A stretch of 64,000 nucleotides of DNA from Flavimobilis soli (GTDB lineage Bacteria > Actinomycetota > Actinomycetes > Actinomycetales > Cellulomonadaceae). The notes beneath the pieces were generated by a model. It ran no database searches, was not told the DNA's origin, and saw nothing but the letters and a program-made list of their open reading frames with translations. Each line of letters begins with the position of its first letter. Within the stretch, counting starts at the first letter, position 1. The position numbers and the translations under genes are program-made. The stretch is taken from NCBI RefSeq assembly GCF_002564025.1, contig NZ_PDJH01000001.1, positions 434,001 to 498,000 of the forward strand. The letters are read 5' to 3'. Below are positions 1 through 13,223 of the stretch, piece after piece.

Positions 1-781
1 CGCCGCGCTCCTTGGCGGTCGCGAGGTAACCCTTGACGGTCTCGATCTGGTCCTCCTCGAGGAGGGACTTGCCGACCTGGTAGCCCTGGGCCGCGAGGAA
101 CGTGAAGACCATGCCGCCACCAATGAGGAGACGGTCCGCCTTCTCGAGCAGGTTCGCGATGACACCGAGTTTGTCGGACACCTTGGAGCCACCGAGCACG
201 ACCGCGTACGGGCGGGCGGGGTCCTCGGTCGCCTTCTTCAGGGAGTCGACCTCCTTGAGGACGAGCTCACCGACGGCCGCCGGGAGGACCTTGGCGATGT
301 CGTAGACCGAAGCCTGCTTGCGGTGCACGACGCCGAAGCCGTCGGACACGTACGCGTCGGCGAGCTCGGCGAGGTCGGCGGCGAGCGACGCACGCTCCTC
401 GTCGACCTTCGAGGTCTCACGAGCGTCGAAGCGGATGTTCTCGAGGAGGGCGACCTCGCCCTCGCCGAGCGCGGCGACGGTGGCCTTCGCGCTCGCGCCG
501 ACCGTGTCGCCCGCGAGCGTCACGGGGGCGCCGAGCAGCTCGCCCAGGCGGGCGGCGACGGGGGCGAGCGAGTACTTGGCGTCCGGCTCGCCCTTCGGGC
601 GGCCGAGGTGGGCGGTCACGACGACCTTGGCGCCGGCGTCGACCAGACGCTTGAGCGTCGGGAGCGCGGCGCGGATGCGACCGTCGTCGGTAATGGTCGT
701 GCCGTCGAGCGGGACGTTGAAGTCGGAACGAACGAGGACGCGCTTGCCGCGCAGGTCGCCCAGGTCAGCGATGGTCTTCAC
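1..781 (-). CDS. pgk: phosphoglycerate kinase, 3' end outside window
   Basis: Glycolytic enzyme that transfers the acyl phosphate of 1,3-bisphosphoglycerate to ADP. About 260 N-terminal residues of a family near 400 are present; the ATP-binding C-terminal domain lies beyond position 1. Visible N-domain signatures are [10 protein letters not shown] (about residues 18-27), HLGRPKG (58-64) that binds 3-phosphoglycerate, and LGGSKVSDK near residue 205. I chose the GTG at 779-781 because the family start MKTIADL follows and a GGAG lies 8 nt upstream. It follows gap on the same strand, separated by 137 bases that hold a strong hairpin. Family assignment is certain; the truncation is only the window edge. 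Confidence 0.97.
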   Translation of the reverse strand, partial: MKTIADLGDLRGKRVLVRSDFNVPLDGTTITDDGRIRAALPTLKRLVDAGAKVVVTAHLGRPKGEPDAKYSLAPVAARLGELLGAPVTLAGDTVGASAKATVAALGEGEVALLENIRFDARETSKVDEERASLAADLAELADAYVSDGFGVVHRKQASVYDIAKVLPAAVGELVLKEVDSLKKATEDPARPYAVVLGGSKVSDKLGVIANLLEKADRLLIGGGMVFTFLAAQGYQVGKSLLEEDQIETVKGYLATAKERG

Positions 782-840
782 AGGGGGCACTCCGTAGTGC
801 GTGAGGTTCGGGTGGAAAGGTCAGCGTGCCGCGACGCAAA

Positions 841-890
841 GACGTCCGCGTGCGCGCCCCGGACGAGCCGTGGGCGCGCACGCGGACGTC
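841..890 (-). terminator. strong hairpin between gap and pgk
   Basis: A perfect 19-bp inverted repeat (841-859 with 872-890) with a 12-nt loop lies 29 bases after the gap stop codon. No U-rich tail follows on the minus strand, so it may be a partial terminator, an mRNA 3' end protector or a processing site that uncouples gap and pgk levels. Confidence 0.7.
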
Positions 891-918
891 ATGCGATCAG
901 CGAGTCAGCAGGGCGGCG

Positions 919-2118
<1,200 letters not shown>

Positions 2119-3099
2119 TCAGAGGTCGAGCAGGTCCGACGCAAGACCCGCCTCGGTGTCCGGGATGCCCAGCTCCTGCGCCCGCTTGTCCGCCGTCGCG
2201 AGCAGGCGGCGGATGCGCCCGGCGACAGCGTCCTTCGTCAGCGGCGGGTCGGCGAGCTGGCCGAGTTCCTCGAGCGACGCCTGCTTGTGCGCGAGCCGCA
2301 GCTCGCCGGCCTCGCGAAGGTGCTCCGGCAGGTCCTCGCCGAGGATCTCGAACGCACGCTCGACGCGCGCGCCGGCGGCGACGGCCGCGCGGGCGGACCG
2401 GCGGAGGTTCGCGTCGTCGAAGTTGGCGAGACGGTTCGCCGTGCCGCGCACCTCGCGGCGCGCCCGGCGCTCGTCCCAGACCTTGGCCGCCTCGACCGCG
2501 CCGAGGGTCGTGAGCATCGTCGAGATCGCCTCGCCGTCGCGCACGACGACCCGGTCCACCCCACGGACCTCTCGAGCCTTCGTCGGCACGCCCAGGCGCC
2601 GCGCCGCCCCGACGAGGGCGAGGGCAGCCTCGGGACCGGGGCAGGTGATCTCGAGGGCCGACGAGCGGCCCGGCTCCGTGAGCGAGCCGTGCGCGAGGAA
2701 CGCGCCGCGCCATGCCGCGGCTGACTCGTCGACGCCGCCGGACACGATCTGCGGCGGCAGGCCGCGCACGGGGCGGCCCCGGTTGTCGAGCAGGCCAGTC
2801 TGGCGGGCGAGCGACTCGCCTTCCCGCGCGACGCGCACGACGTAGCGGTTCCCGCGGCGCAGGCCGCCCGGCTGGATCACCATGACGTCGCTCGAGTGCC
2901 CGTAGACCTCGGTGATCGCCTGCTTGAGACGCCGCGCGACGACGCCCGTGTCGACCTCAGCCTCGATGACGATGCGGCCCGACACGATGTGCAGTCCGCC
3001 CGCGAACCGCAGGAGCGCAGAGACCTCCGCCTTGCGGCAGCTGATCTTGTCCACCCTGAGCCGCGCGAGCTCGTCCTTCACCTGTGCCGTCAGTGCCAT
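2119..3099 (-). CDS. whiA: sporulation/cell-division regulator WhiA (DUF199)
   Basis: DNA-binding protein of the WhiA family, with an N-terminal fold related to LAGLIDADG homing endonucleases (roughly residues 15-200) and a C-terminal helix-turn-helix (roughly 240-315, around [18 protein letters not shown]). In Streptomyces WhiA works with WhiB in sporulation; in non-sporulating Gram-positives it affects division and chromosome segregation. The 326-residue length is typical and the start [14 protein letters not shown] matches the family. It lies 18 bases after yvcK in the conserved order uvrC-rapZ-yvcK-whiA, which fits a single operon. No endonuclease activity is expected in this family. Confidence 0.96.
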   Translation of the reverse strand: MALTAQVKDELARLRVDKISCRKAEVSALLRFAGGLHIVSGRIVIEAEVDTGVVARRLKQAITEVYGHSSDVMVIQPGGLRRGNRYVVRVAREGESLARQTGLLDNRGRPVRGLPPQIVSGGVDESAAAWRGAFLAHGSLTEPGRSSALEITCPGPEAALALVGAARRLGVPTKAREVRGVDRVVVRDGEAISTMLTTLGAVEAAKVWDERRARREVRGTANRLANFDDANLRRSARAAVAAGARVERAFEILGEDLPEHLREAGELRLAHKQASLEELGQLADPPLTKDAVAGRIRRLLATADKRAQELGIPDTEAGLASDLLDL

Positions 3100-3117
3100 G
3101 GGGTCATCCTGCCATCT

Positions 3118-4110
3118 TCAGGCGCGCGTCCCGACGTCGCCCAGGAAGTCGTCGAACACGTCGCGGTAGGCGGCGGCGAGCCGCAGGCGGTCGTGCCTTG
3201 GCGTACCGTCACCGCGCCTGACCTGGCGCATCACCGTGCGTGCCCCCATCGCGGAGGCCGCACGCGTGAGCCCTTCGACGTCGTCGACCGCGCTCGGGTC
3301 TGCCAGGACGGCGTCGACGCGCAGGTCGGGATGGTGCTCGTGGAGCGCGGCCAGGTGGTCGGTCGCAGAGAGCCCCGACGTCTCACCCTCGGGGTCGAGG
3401 TTGAGCGTGACGCAGCGGCGCGCCTCGGTCTCCTGGAGCGCGAGCGCGAGGTCGGGCACGAGCAGGTGCGGCATCACGGACGTGTACCAGGACCCCGGTC
3501 CCAGCACGACCCAGTCGGCGGCGCGCACGGCCGCGACCGCCTCCCCGCACGCCGGCGGCTGGTCCGGGACGAGCCGGACGCGGTCGATGTGCGCCTCGCA
3601 CGTCGCCACCGTGCTCTGGCCACGGATCGTGCGTGCCTCTCCCCCGACCCGGACGTCCGCCTCGATCTCGAGCGGCACGGCGGCCATCGGCAGCACGCGG
3701 CCGTGCGCCCCGAGGAGACGTCCGACCCAGTCGAGGCCGTCGACCGTGTCGCCGAGGATCTCCCAGAGCGCGACGATGAGCAGGTTACCGACGGCGTGGT
3801 TGTCGAGGTCGCCGTCGCTGCGGAAGCGGTGCTGGAGCAGGTCGCGCCAGGTCAGACCCCACGCCGACTCGTCGCACAGCGCCGACAGTGCCATGCGGAG
3901 GTCGCCGGGTGGCAGCACGCCGAGCTCGGAGCGCAGACGACCCGACGACCCGCCGTCGTCGGCCACCGTGACGACCGCGGTGAGGCGCTCCGTCATCAGG
4001 CGCAGCGCCGAGAGGCTCGCGGAGAGGCCGTGACCGCCGCCGAGGGCGACGACAGCAGGGCCCGAGCGCGCGTCAGCGGCGCGCCCGCGCTCACTCCTTG
4101 CCGAGGTCAC
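3118..4110 (-). CDS. yvcK: gluconeogenesis factor YvcK/CuvA (CofD-like)
   Basis: Member of the YvcK/CuvA family (UPF0052, CofD-like fold), a cytosolic protein that binds UDP-sugars and influences carbon partitioning into cell wall on gluconeogenic substrates in Bacillus and mycobacteria. Visible signatures are GGGHGLS (residues 24-30) and TVADDGGSSGRLR (about 48-60), plus a GPGSWYTSV segment. Length is 330 residues. The start at 4110 overlaps the end of rapZ by 20 bases, suggesting translational coupling. A CofD-type transferase in F420 synthesis is the alternative fold relative, but the neighbourhood rapZ-yvcK-whiA is diagnostic for YvcK. Confidence 0.94.
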   Translation of the reverse strand: MTSARSERGRAADARSGPAVVALGGGHGLSASLSALRLMTERLTAVVTVADDGGSSGRLRSELGVLPPGDLRMALSALCDESAWGLTWRDLLQHRFRSDGDLDNHAVGNLLIVALWEILGDTVDGLDWVGRLLGAHGRVLPMAAVPLEIEADVRVGGEARTIRGQSTVATCEAHIDRVRLVPDQPPACGEAVAAVRAADWVVLGPGSWYTSVMPHLLVPDLALALQETEARRCVTLNLDPEGETSGLSATDHLAALHEHHPDLRVDAVLADPSAVDDVEGLTRAASAMGARTVMRQVRRGDGTPRHDRLRLAAAYRDVFDDFLGDVGTRA

Positions 4111-5029
4111 GCGCTGTCACCACGACGCGGTGGCCGGCCTGGCGCAGCCGACGGCCGATCTCCTCCGACACGGCGACCGAGCGGTGCTTCCCGCCCGTGC
4201 ACCCGACGGCGAGCGTGACGAACCGCTTCTCCTCCTCGAGGTAGCCCTTGAGGACGGGCTCGAGCGCCTCGACGTAGCGGTCGATGAACTGCTGCGCTCC
4301 CGGCAGGCCGAGCACGTAGTCGCGCACGGGCTCGTCGCGGCCCGACAGGTGGCGCAGCTCCGTCACCCAGTAGGGGTTCGGCAGGAAGCGCATGTCGACG
4401 ACCAGGTCGGCGTCCATGGGGAGGCCGTACTTGAACCCGAACGACACGACGTGGATGCGCAGCGGGTGCTCCTCCTCGCTCGCGATCGCGGCGCGCACCT
4501 CGCGCCCGAGGTCGTGCACGTTGAGATCGCTCGTGTCGATGACGACGTCGGCCTGCGCCCGGATCGTCCGCAAGAGCGTCCGCTCGGCGGTGATCCCGTC
4601 GAGGAGGCGGCCGTCGCCCTGCAGCGGGTGCGGTCGACGCACGGATTCGTACCGACGCACGAGGACGTCGTCGGAGGCGTCGAGGAACATGACGCGGTAG
4701 TCGACGTCACGCTGCTTCATCTGCTCGATGACGTCCTGGAGCTGGTCGAAGAACTGCCGGCCGCGGACGTCGACGACGGCCGCGAACCGGGTGAGGGTCT
4801 GTCCGGCGTGCACGGACATCTCGATGAGCGGGGTCAGCATCTGCGGGGGGAGGTTGTCGATGACGAACCAGCCCAGGTCCTCGAGCTCGGCGGCCGCACG
4901 CGTGCGGCCGGCACCCGACATGCCGGTGATGATCACCACCTGCGACCGCTCGGGCTCGGGCGCGGAGGCTGCGGCCTCGAGCGCGGGGATGCCCTGAGGG
5001 ACGGTGAGTGGGTTCTTGTCCTCGCTCAT
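4091..5029 (-). CDS. rapZ: RapZ-type nucleotide-binding protein
   Basis: RNase adapter/nucleotide-binding protein RapZ (formerly YvcJ). It has a P-loop-like GMSGAGRT at residues 36-43, where the usual Lys is Arg as is common in actinobacterial members, and the conserved C-terminal block GCTGGKHRSVAVSE. In E. coli RapZ guides RNase E to a small RNA controlling amino-sugar synthesis; in actinobacteria the partner is not established. The open frame runs on upstream to 5431, but homology begins at MSEDKNPL, so I place the ATG at 5029 (312 residues). It overlaps yvcK and lies 35 bases after uvrC. Confidence 0.93.
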   Translation of the reverse strand: MSEDKNPLTVPQGIPALEAAASAPEPERSQVVIITGMSGAGRTRAAAELEDLGWFVIDNLPPQMLTPLIEMSVHAGQTLTRFAAVVDVRGRQFFDQLQDVIEQMKQRDVDYRVMFLDASDDVLVRRYESVRRPHPLQGDGRLLDGITAERTLLRTIRAQADVVIDTSDLNVHDLGREVRAAIASEEEHPLRIHVVSFGFKYGLPMDADLVVDMRFLPNPYWVTELRHLSGRDEPVRDYVLGLPGAQQFIDRYVEALEPVLKGYLEEEKRFVTLAVGCTGGKHRSVAVSEEIGRRLRQAGHRVVVTARDLGKE

Positions 5030-5064
5030 GGTCCCAGCATGCCAGGCCAGAACGGCCTTGCGGG

Positions 5065-7104
5065 TCAGGCGTCGTCGGCGGGCGTCGACGCCGCTGCTGG
5101 CGCCGGCGAGGTCTCCGCACTGGCAGGCGGTGCGAGCGCCTCGAGCACGCTCCGGGCGAGCTTCTCCCCCATCCCCGGCACCGTCGCGATCTCCTCGACG
5201 GAGGCGGCCCGCAGGCGCTTGAGAGAGCCGAAGTGCTTGAGCAGCTTCGCCTTGCGCGCCGGCCCCAGGCCGGGCACTCCGTCGAGCTCCGACGCGGTCA
5301 TCGCGGCGCCTCGCCGCTTGCGGTGGTGCGCGAGCGCGAAGCGGTGCGCCTCGTCGCGGACGCGCTGGAGCAGGTACAGACCTTCCGAGCTGCGCTCGAG
5401 GATGACCGGGTAGTCGTCGCCCGGGAGCCACACCTCCTCGAGGCGCTTGGCCAGCCCGCAGAGCGCGACGTCGTCGATGCCGAGGTCGGCGAGCGCGCGG
5501 GCCGCGGCCGCGACCTGCGGCTGACCGCCGTCGACGACCACGAGGTTCGGCGGGTAGGCGAAGCGCTTGGGGCGACCCGTCTCCTCGTCGACGAGGGCGT
5601 CGACCTCGCCCGAACTGTGCTCGGCGAGCTCCTGACGGTCGCCGTCGGTCAGGTCGAGCTCGAGGTCGGAGGACTCGGACCGGTCGGTCAGGTAGCGCTT
5701 GAAGCGCCTCGTGATGACCTCGTACATCGCTGCCGTGTCGTCAGCCGCACCCTTGCCCTCGGGGCCGCGGATCGTGAAGCGGCGGTACTCGGACTTCCGT
5801 GCGAGGCCGTCCTCGAAGACGACCATCGACGCCGTCTGGAACGTCCCCTGCGTGTTGGAGATGTCGTAGCACTCGATCCGCAGCGGTGCGGACTGCAGGT
5901 CGAGCGCCTCCTGGATCTCCTGGAGCGCGCGGCTGCGCGTCGTGAGGTCACCCGAACGGCGTGAGCGGTGCAGCGCGAGCGCCTGCTCCGCGTTCTTGCG
6001 CACGGTCTCGGCGAGCTCGCGCTTCTCACCCCGCTGGGGCACGCGGATGTCGACGGCCGCGCCGCGGATGCCGGACAGCCACGTGCGCACCTGGTCGAGG
6101 TCCTCGGGCAGCTCCGGGACGAGGACCTCGCGCGGGACGCTGCGGCGGGCGTCCGGGTCGGACGTGTCGACGTCGCCGTACACCTGCTGGAGCAGGTGGG
6201 TGACGAGCCCCGCGTCGGTGACGTCCTCGACGCGCTCGACGACCCAGCCCCGCTGGCCCCGGATGCGTCCACCGCGCACGTGGAACACCTGGACGGCCGC
6301 TTCGAGCTCGTCGCCGACGAGGCCGAAGATGTCGGCGTCGGTGCCGTCGGCGAGGACGACGGCGTTCTTCTCGAGCGCCCGCTGCAGGGCCTGGATCGCG
6401 TCGCGGTACCGGGCTGCCTGCTCGTACTGCATGTCGGCGGCGGCCTCGTTCATCTGGGCGGTGAGTGCCTTGATGAACCGGGAGGCGTCGCCGCTCATGA
6501 AGGTGCAGAGGTCCTCGGCGAGGGCTCGGTGCTCGTCGGTGCTGATCCGCCCGACGCACGGCGCGGAACACTTGTCGATGTACCCGAGCAGGCACGGGCG
6601 GCCGGTCTGCGCGGCACGGCGGTAGACGCCCGCCGAGCAGGTGCGGACGGGAAAGACGCGCAGGAGCAGGTCGAGGGTCTCGCGGATCGCCCAGGCGTGC
6701 CCGAACGGACCGAAGTAGCGCGTGCCCGGTCGCTTGGCACCGCGCATGACCTGGGCGCGGGGCACCTCCTCGCCCATCGTGACCGCGAGGTAGGGGTACG
6801 ACTTGTCGTCGCGGTACTTGACGTTGAACCGCGGGTCGAACTCCTTGATCCACGAGTACTCGAGAGCGAGCGCCTCGACCTCGGTGCGCACTACCGTCCA
6901 CTGGACGCTCGCGGCCGTCGTGACCATGGTCGCGGTGCGCGGGTGGAGCGAGCTCAGGTCCTGGAAGTAGTTCGCGAGCCGGGCGCGGAGGTTGCGGGCC
7001 TTGCCGACGTAGATGACCCGCCCGTGCTCGTCGCGGAACCGGTAGACCCCAGGGTCGGTAGGGATCTCGCCCGGCTTCGGCCGGTAGGTCCTCGGGTCAG
7101 TCAT
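5065..7104 (-). CDS. uvrC: excinuclease ABC subunit C
   Basis: Dual-incision nuclease of nucleotide excision repair, recruited by UvrB to damaged DNA. The 679-residue protein has an N-terminal GIY-YIG nuclease domain (GVY at 19-21, YVG at 32-34), a UVR motif for UvrB contact around residue 205, an RNase H-like second nuclease domain in the middle ([13 protein letters not shown]), and a C-terminal helix-hairpin-helix pair ([16 protein letters not shown]). ATG 7104 is preferred over GTG 7128 because a TACCCT box lies 7 nt before it, fitting a leaderless start. The tail is Ala/Pro-rich. It heads the uvrC-rapZ-yvcK-whiA run. Confidence 0.97.
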   Translation of the reverse strand: MTDPRTYRPKPGEIPTDPGVYRFRDEHGRVIYVGKARNLRARLANYFQDLSSLHPRTATMVTTAASVQWTVVRTEVEALALEYSWIKEFDPRFNVKYRDDKSYPYLAVTMGEEVPRAQVMRGAKRPGTRYFGPFGHAWAIRETLDLLLRVFPVRTCSAGVYRRAAQTGRPCLLGYIDKCSAPCVGRISTDEHRALAEDLCTFMSGDASRFIKALTAQMNEAAADMQYEQAARYRDAIQALQRALEKNAVVLADGTDADIFGLVGDELEAAVQVFHVRGGRIRGQRGWVVERVEDVTDAGLVTHLLQQVYGDVDTSDPDARRSVPREVLVPELPEDLDQVRTWLSGIRGAAVDIRVPQRGEKRELAETVRKNAEQALALHRSRRSGDLTTRSRALQEIQEALDLQSAPLRIECYDISNTQGTFQTASMVVFEDGLARKSEYRRFTIRGPEGKGAADDTAAMYEVITRRFKRYLTDRSESSDLELDLTDGDRQELAEHSSGEVDALVDEETGRPKRFAYPPNLVVVDGGQPQVAAAARALADLGIDDVALCGLAKRLEEVWLPGDDYPVILERSSEGLYLLQRVRDEAHRFALAHHRKRRGAAMTASELDGVPGLGPARKAKLLKHFGSLKRLRAASVEEIATVPGMGEKLARSVLEALAPPASAETSPAPAAASTPADDA

Positions 7105-7111
7105 GGTGACG

Positions 7112-7117
7112 AGGGTA
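7112..7117 (-). promoter_or_regulatory. candidate -10 box of uvrC
   Basis: Minus-strand TACCCT ends 7 nt before the uvrC ATG. It matches the TANNNT -10 pattern placed so that transcription would begin at or next to the start codon. No Shine-Dalgarno sequence precedes this start. Confidence 0.55.
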
Positions 7118-7144
7118 GTCGGGGCCACCGACGCGACAGGCTCC

Positions 7145-7168
7145 GGCGGTCCGACGCCCCGGACCGCC
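7145..7168 (-). terminator. hairpin between uvrA and uvrC
   Basis: Perfect 9-bp inverted repeat (7145-7153 with 7160-7168) with a 6-nt loop in the 143 bases separating uvrA from uvrC. It could end the uvrA transcript. There is no clear T-tract, so the role is uncertain. Confidence 0.4.
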
Positions 7169-7247
7169 CGACGTCGCGGAGCCGACGGCGGTCGAGCTCC
7201 CCCCGCCCTCGCGGAGCCGGGCTGGGCGGTCGCTGAGCAGGGGCACG

Positions 7248-10202
<2,955 letters not shown>

Positions 10203-10208
10203 CGGTCC

Positions 10209-10214
10209 ATCCTA
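10209..10214 (-). promoter_or_regulatory. candidate -10 box of uvrA
   Basis: Minus-strand TAGGAT ends 6 nt before the uvrA GTG, consistent with a leaderless transcript. The matching -35 position (about 10232-10237) falls inside the LexA-like palindrome. Confidence 0.6.
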
Positions 10215-10232
10215 GGGCCAAAGCAGGCGATT

Positions 10233-10248
10233 TCGCACATGTGTTCGA
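10233..10248. promoter_or_regulatory. LexA (SOS) box
   Basis: TCGCACATGTGTTCGA matches the actinobacterial LexA consensus TCGAAC-N4-GTTCGA at 11 of 12 fixed positions. It lies 31 bases upstream of uvrA across the expected -35 region, a classical repressor position, and also upstream of the divergent GH15 gene. Confidence 0.75.
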
Positions 10249-10291
10249 CGTCTCAGATGCGCAGGTCCCGTCACCGGGGGACGATGAGGCC

Positions 10292-12097
10292 GTGTCGACA
10301 CCCATCGCGGACTACGCCGCCCTCGGCGACGGCCGGACCGTCGCGCTCGTGAGCCGCAGCGGCTCGGTCGACTGGCTCTGCCTCCCCGACCTCGACTCCC
10401 CCGCGTGCTTCGCCGCGCTTCTCGGCACGCCCGACCACGGACGCTGGTTGCTCGGCGTCCGCGGGGCGACCCAGGTGTCACGGCGCTACGTCGGAGACTC
10501 GTTCGTGCTCGAGACGACGTACCGGACCGCTGGCGGGGTGGCGCGCGCGCTCGACTGGATGCCCACCCGGGACGGCCGCGCCGACATCTCCCGCAAGATC
10601 GAAGTCCTCGAGGGCGCGGTCACCGTCGAGCACGAGCTGGTCGTCCGCTTCGACTACGGCGCGGTCGAACCGTGGGTCACGTCCGACGGGCAGGTGCTGC
10701 GCGCCGTCGCGGGACCCGACTCGCTCACGCTCCGTGCCGACCGCCTCCCTCAGCACCCTCGCGGCCCGCGCCACCGGCACGCCGACACCTTCGTCCTGCA
10801 CGCTGGCGAGACGTTCGAGGCGACCTGCACGTGGACACCGTCGTGGGAGCCCGTCCCGCCCGCCCTGCCCGGCCGCGGGCCGGAGGCCACGCGCGTCGAC
10901 TGGGAGCGGTGGACGTCAGGGCTCGCCGTCGGCGAACGTCACCGCGAGCCGGTCGTCAGGTCACTCCTCGCCCTCCGGCTGCTGACCCACTCGCTCACCG
11001 GCGGTATCGCGGCGGCCGCGACCACGTCACTCCCCGAGCTCCCCGGTGGCGCGCGCAACTGGGACTACCGGTTCTGCTGGCTGCGCGACGCCGCGCTCGC
11101 CGTCACCGCGCTCGCCCGAGCAGGCGCGGTCGACGAGGCGAGAAAGTGGCGCGACTGGCTCGTGCGCGCCCTCGCAGGCCGCCCCGCGGACATGCAGATC
11201 ATGTACGCGCTCGACGGCTCGCGCGACGACAAGCTGGTCGAGCGGGTCCGGGAGCACCTGCCAGGCTGGGAGGGTTCCGCGCCTGTGCGTACGGGTAACG
11301 GTGCTGTCAGGCAGGTCCAGCACGACGCTCTGGGCGAGGTGCTCTGCGCTCTCGACGTCGCGGCGCACGCGGGCCTACCTCGGAGCGCGACGTCGTGGGC
11401 GGTCGAACGAGCGCTCGTCAACGACCTCGTGCACCGGTGGCGCCAGCCGGACCACGGCATCTGGGAGGTGCGCGGACCAGTCCAGCACTTCGTGCAGTCC
11501 AAGGTCATGGCGTGGGCCGCGTTCGACCGCGCCGTCCGCGCCGTGGAGGAGCACGGGCAGGACATGACGGGCCACGAGCGCGACCTCGAGCTGTGGCGCC
11601 GCTGCCGAGCCGAGGTGCGGGCCGAGGTCCTCGAGCGCGGCTGGTCCGACGGCCTCGGCTCGTTCGTCCAGCACTACGGCGCCGACCACGTCGACGCGAG
11701 CCTCCTGTCCCTGCTCCGGGTCGGGTTCCTCCCGCCGGAGGACCCGCGAGCGGTCGGTACGGTCCGGCGCGTCCAGCGGGACCTGTCGACGCCGTCGGGC
11801 TTCGTGCGCCGCTACGCCACGGACCTGACCGACGACGGCCTCCCCGGTGGAGAGGGAACGTTCGTGGCGTGCACGTTCTGGCTCGTCGAGGCGCTGTGCG
11901 CGATCGGCGCGCTCGACGAGGCCGAGGCCCTCTTCGAGCGTGCGCTCGAGGCATGCAACGACGTCGGGCTCATGGCTGAGGAGTACGACCCCGACGCTCG
12001 CGCGCAGCTAGGCAACACGCCGCAGGCACTCTCCCACCTCGCCCTCGTGGGTGCCGCGCAGGCGCTGGACGCCGCGCACGAGCGACGAGCATGTTGA
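10292..12097 (+). CDS. glycoside hydrolase family 15 protein (glucoamylase/trehalase-like)
   Basis: Cytosolic GH15 enzyme acting on alpha-linked glucosides; actinobacterial relatives include trehalases and glucoamylase-like enzymes, so the substrate is not settled. The N-terminal beta-sandwich domain starts STPIADYAALGDGRTVALVS, and the (alpha/alpha)6 catalytic part carries NWDYRFCWLRDAA and the C-terminal AEEYDP...NTPQALSHLALV block where the catalytic acids sit. The frame is open from 10241, but homology begins with STPIADYA, so I place the GTG at 10292 (601 residues); an upstream GTG at 10241 is less likely. No signal peptide. It overlaps the next gene by 7 bases. Confidence 0.88.
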   Translation: MSTPIADYAALGDGRTVALVSRSGSVDWLCLPDLDSPACFAALLGTPDHGRWLLGVRGATQVSRRYVGDSFVLETTYRTAGGVARALDWMPTRDGRADISRKIEVLEGAVTVEHELVVRFDYGAVEPWVTSDGQVLRAVAGPDSLTLRADRLPQHPRGPRHRHADTFVLHAGETFEATCTWTPSWEPVPPALPGRGPEATRVDWERWTSGLAVGERHREPVVRSLLALRLLTHSLTGGIAAAATTSLPELPGGARNWDYRFCWLRDAALAVTALARAGAVDEARKWRDWLVRALAGRPADMQIMYALDGSRDDKLVERVREHLPGWEGSAPVRTGNGAVRQVQHDALGEVLCALDVAAHAGLPRSATSWAVERALVNDLVHRWRQPDHGIWEVRGPVQHFVQSKVMAWAAFDRAVRAVEEHGQDMTGHERDLELWRRCRAEVRAEVLERGWSDGLGSFVQHYGADHVDASLLSLLRVGFLPPEDPRAVGTVRRVQRDLSTPSGFVRRYATDLTDDGLPGGEGTFVACTFWLVEALCAIGALDEAEALFERALEACNDVGLMAEEYDPDARAQLGNTPQALSHLALVGAAQALDAAHERRAC

Positions 12098-12798
12098 ACA
12101 GCATGAGCCAGGCCGACATGACACCCGATCGCGCGCACGTCGTCGTGGGCGGACCGGCGCACGTCCGCGAGCTGCCAGGCGCCGTCGTGCGCAAGCTCGC
12201 CGTCGGACCGATGGACAACAACGCCTATCTCGTGACGTGCACGACGACGGGTGCGCAGACTCTCGTCGACCCTGCGGCCGACTCGGACGCCCTGCTGGCG
12301 CTCGTCCGCGAGGGCAGCGGCTCCGCTCGTCTCGACGCGATCCTCGTGACGCACCGCCACCGCGACCACGTCGGGGCCCTGTGGGACATGCACGCCGTGA
12401 CCGGCGCGCCCGTCGCGGTGGGCGACGCGGACGCGGACGACGTCGCCCACCGCTGCGACGTCGTCGTCGCCAGACGGTTGCGCCACCTCGACACGGTGCG
12501 GGTGGGTGCGCTCACCCTCGAGGCCGTGGAGCTTCGCGGCCACACCCCGGGATCCATGACGTTCGTGCTCGCGGTGCCCGGTGTGGCCGTGCAGCTGTTC
12601 ACCGGCGACTCGCTCTTCCCCGGTGGCGTCGGCAAGACGTCGTCGCCCGACGACTTCCGGTCGCTCCTCGGCGACGTCCGGACACGTCTCTTCGACCGCT
12701 TCCCCGACGAGACCGTGGTTCGGCCCGGACACGGCGACGACACGACTCTCGGGCGCGAGCGTCCGCACCTCGCGGAGTGGGAGGCACGCGGCTGGTGA
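12091..12798 (+). CDS. MBL-fold metallo-hydrolase (glyoxalase II-like)
   Basis: Metallo-beta-lactamase fold hydrolase of 235 residues, probably a hydroxyacylglutathione-hydrolase-like thioesterase. The metal motif THRHRDH (His88, His90, Asp92, His93), the GHTPGS loop and TGDSLFPGGVGK are all present, so it should bind two metal ions. In an organism making mycothiol the natural thioester is unlikely to be glutathione-based; the substrate is unknown. The ATG at 12091 overlaps the GH15 stop; ATG 12106 or 12118 are also possible starts. Confidence 0.87.
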   Translation: MLNSMSQADMTPDRAHVVVGGPAHVRELPGAVVRKLAVGPMDNNAYLVTCTTTGAQTLVDPAADSDALLALVREGSGSARLDAILVTHRHRDHVGALWDMHAVTGAPVAVGDADADDVAHRCDVVVARRLRHLDTVRVGALTLEAVELRGHTPGSMTFVLAVPGVAVQLFTGDSLFPGGVGKTSSPDDFRSLLGDVRTRLFDRFPDETVVRPGHGDDTTLGRERPHLAEWEARGW

Positions 12799-12868
12799 CG
12801 GCGGACCGCGACGTTCACGTACCGGTGGTCCCGCGCGGCGCGGACACGCGCCCTGCTTGGATGTCCTC

Positions 12869-13147
12869 ATGACTGTCTACGCCGTCGAGTACACGTACAC
12901 GAACGACACCGAGACGCGCGACCGCGTCCGGCCGGAGCACCGCGCCTACCTGCGATCGAGGCTCGAGGCTGGGGACCTGCTCGCCTCGGGCCCCTTCACC
13001 GAGGGCGGCGCGCTGCTGCTCTTCTCCGCCGCGTCCCGTGGCGCGCTCGACGCGTTGCTCGCGGGCGACCCGTTCGCCTCGGCCGGCGTGATCGAGTCGG
13101 TGGTCGTGCGCGAGTGGGACCCGGTCATCGGTCCGTGGGCCTCCTGA
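12869..13147 (+). CDS. YciI family protein
   Basis: Small 92-residue ferredoxin-like YciI/YCII domain protein. Typical features are the N-terminal beta strand VYAVEYTY, a central His in RPEHRAYLRSR and the GPFTEGGALLLF segment. Family members are dimeric, and a few act in chloro-aromatic breakdown, but most, including this one, have no assigned reaction. The ATG at 12869 gives the standard family length; the frame is open upstream to 12581 without homology. It is the last gene of the plus-strand group and faces terC across a strong hairpin. Confidence 0.82.
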   Translation: MTVYAVEYTYTNDTETRDRVRPEHRAYLRSRLEAGDLLASGPFTEGGALLLFSAASRGALDALLAGDPFASAGVIESVVVREWDPVIGPWAS

Positions 13148-13168
13148 CGGGGCCGAGCGACCTGGACG

Positions 13169-13207
13169 ACGTGCGCCCGACCACCGTCCAGGTGGTCGGG
13201 CGCACGT
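13169..13207. terminator. bidirectional hairpin terminator between yciI-like gene and terC
   Basis: Perfect 17-bp inverted repeat (13169-13185 with 13191-13207) with a 5-nt loop in the 76 bases between two convergent genes. The symmetrical position suggests termination in both directions. Confidence 0.82.
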
Positions 13208-13223
13208 GGACGTCGGTCGCGCG

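Noticed and set aside
2119..3099. LAGLIDADG-like fold suggesting a homing endonuclease
   Set aside because: This is the known N-terminal domain of WhiA, which has lost nuclease function. The gene sits in its standard chromosomal place.
10241..10291. 17-codon N-terminal extension of the GH15 protein
   Set aside because: The family N-terminus starts at STPIADYA. The extension overlaps the SOS box and uvrA promoter region.
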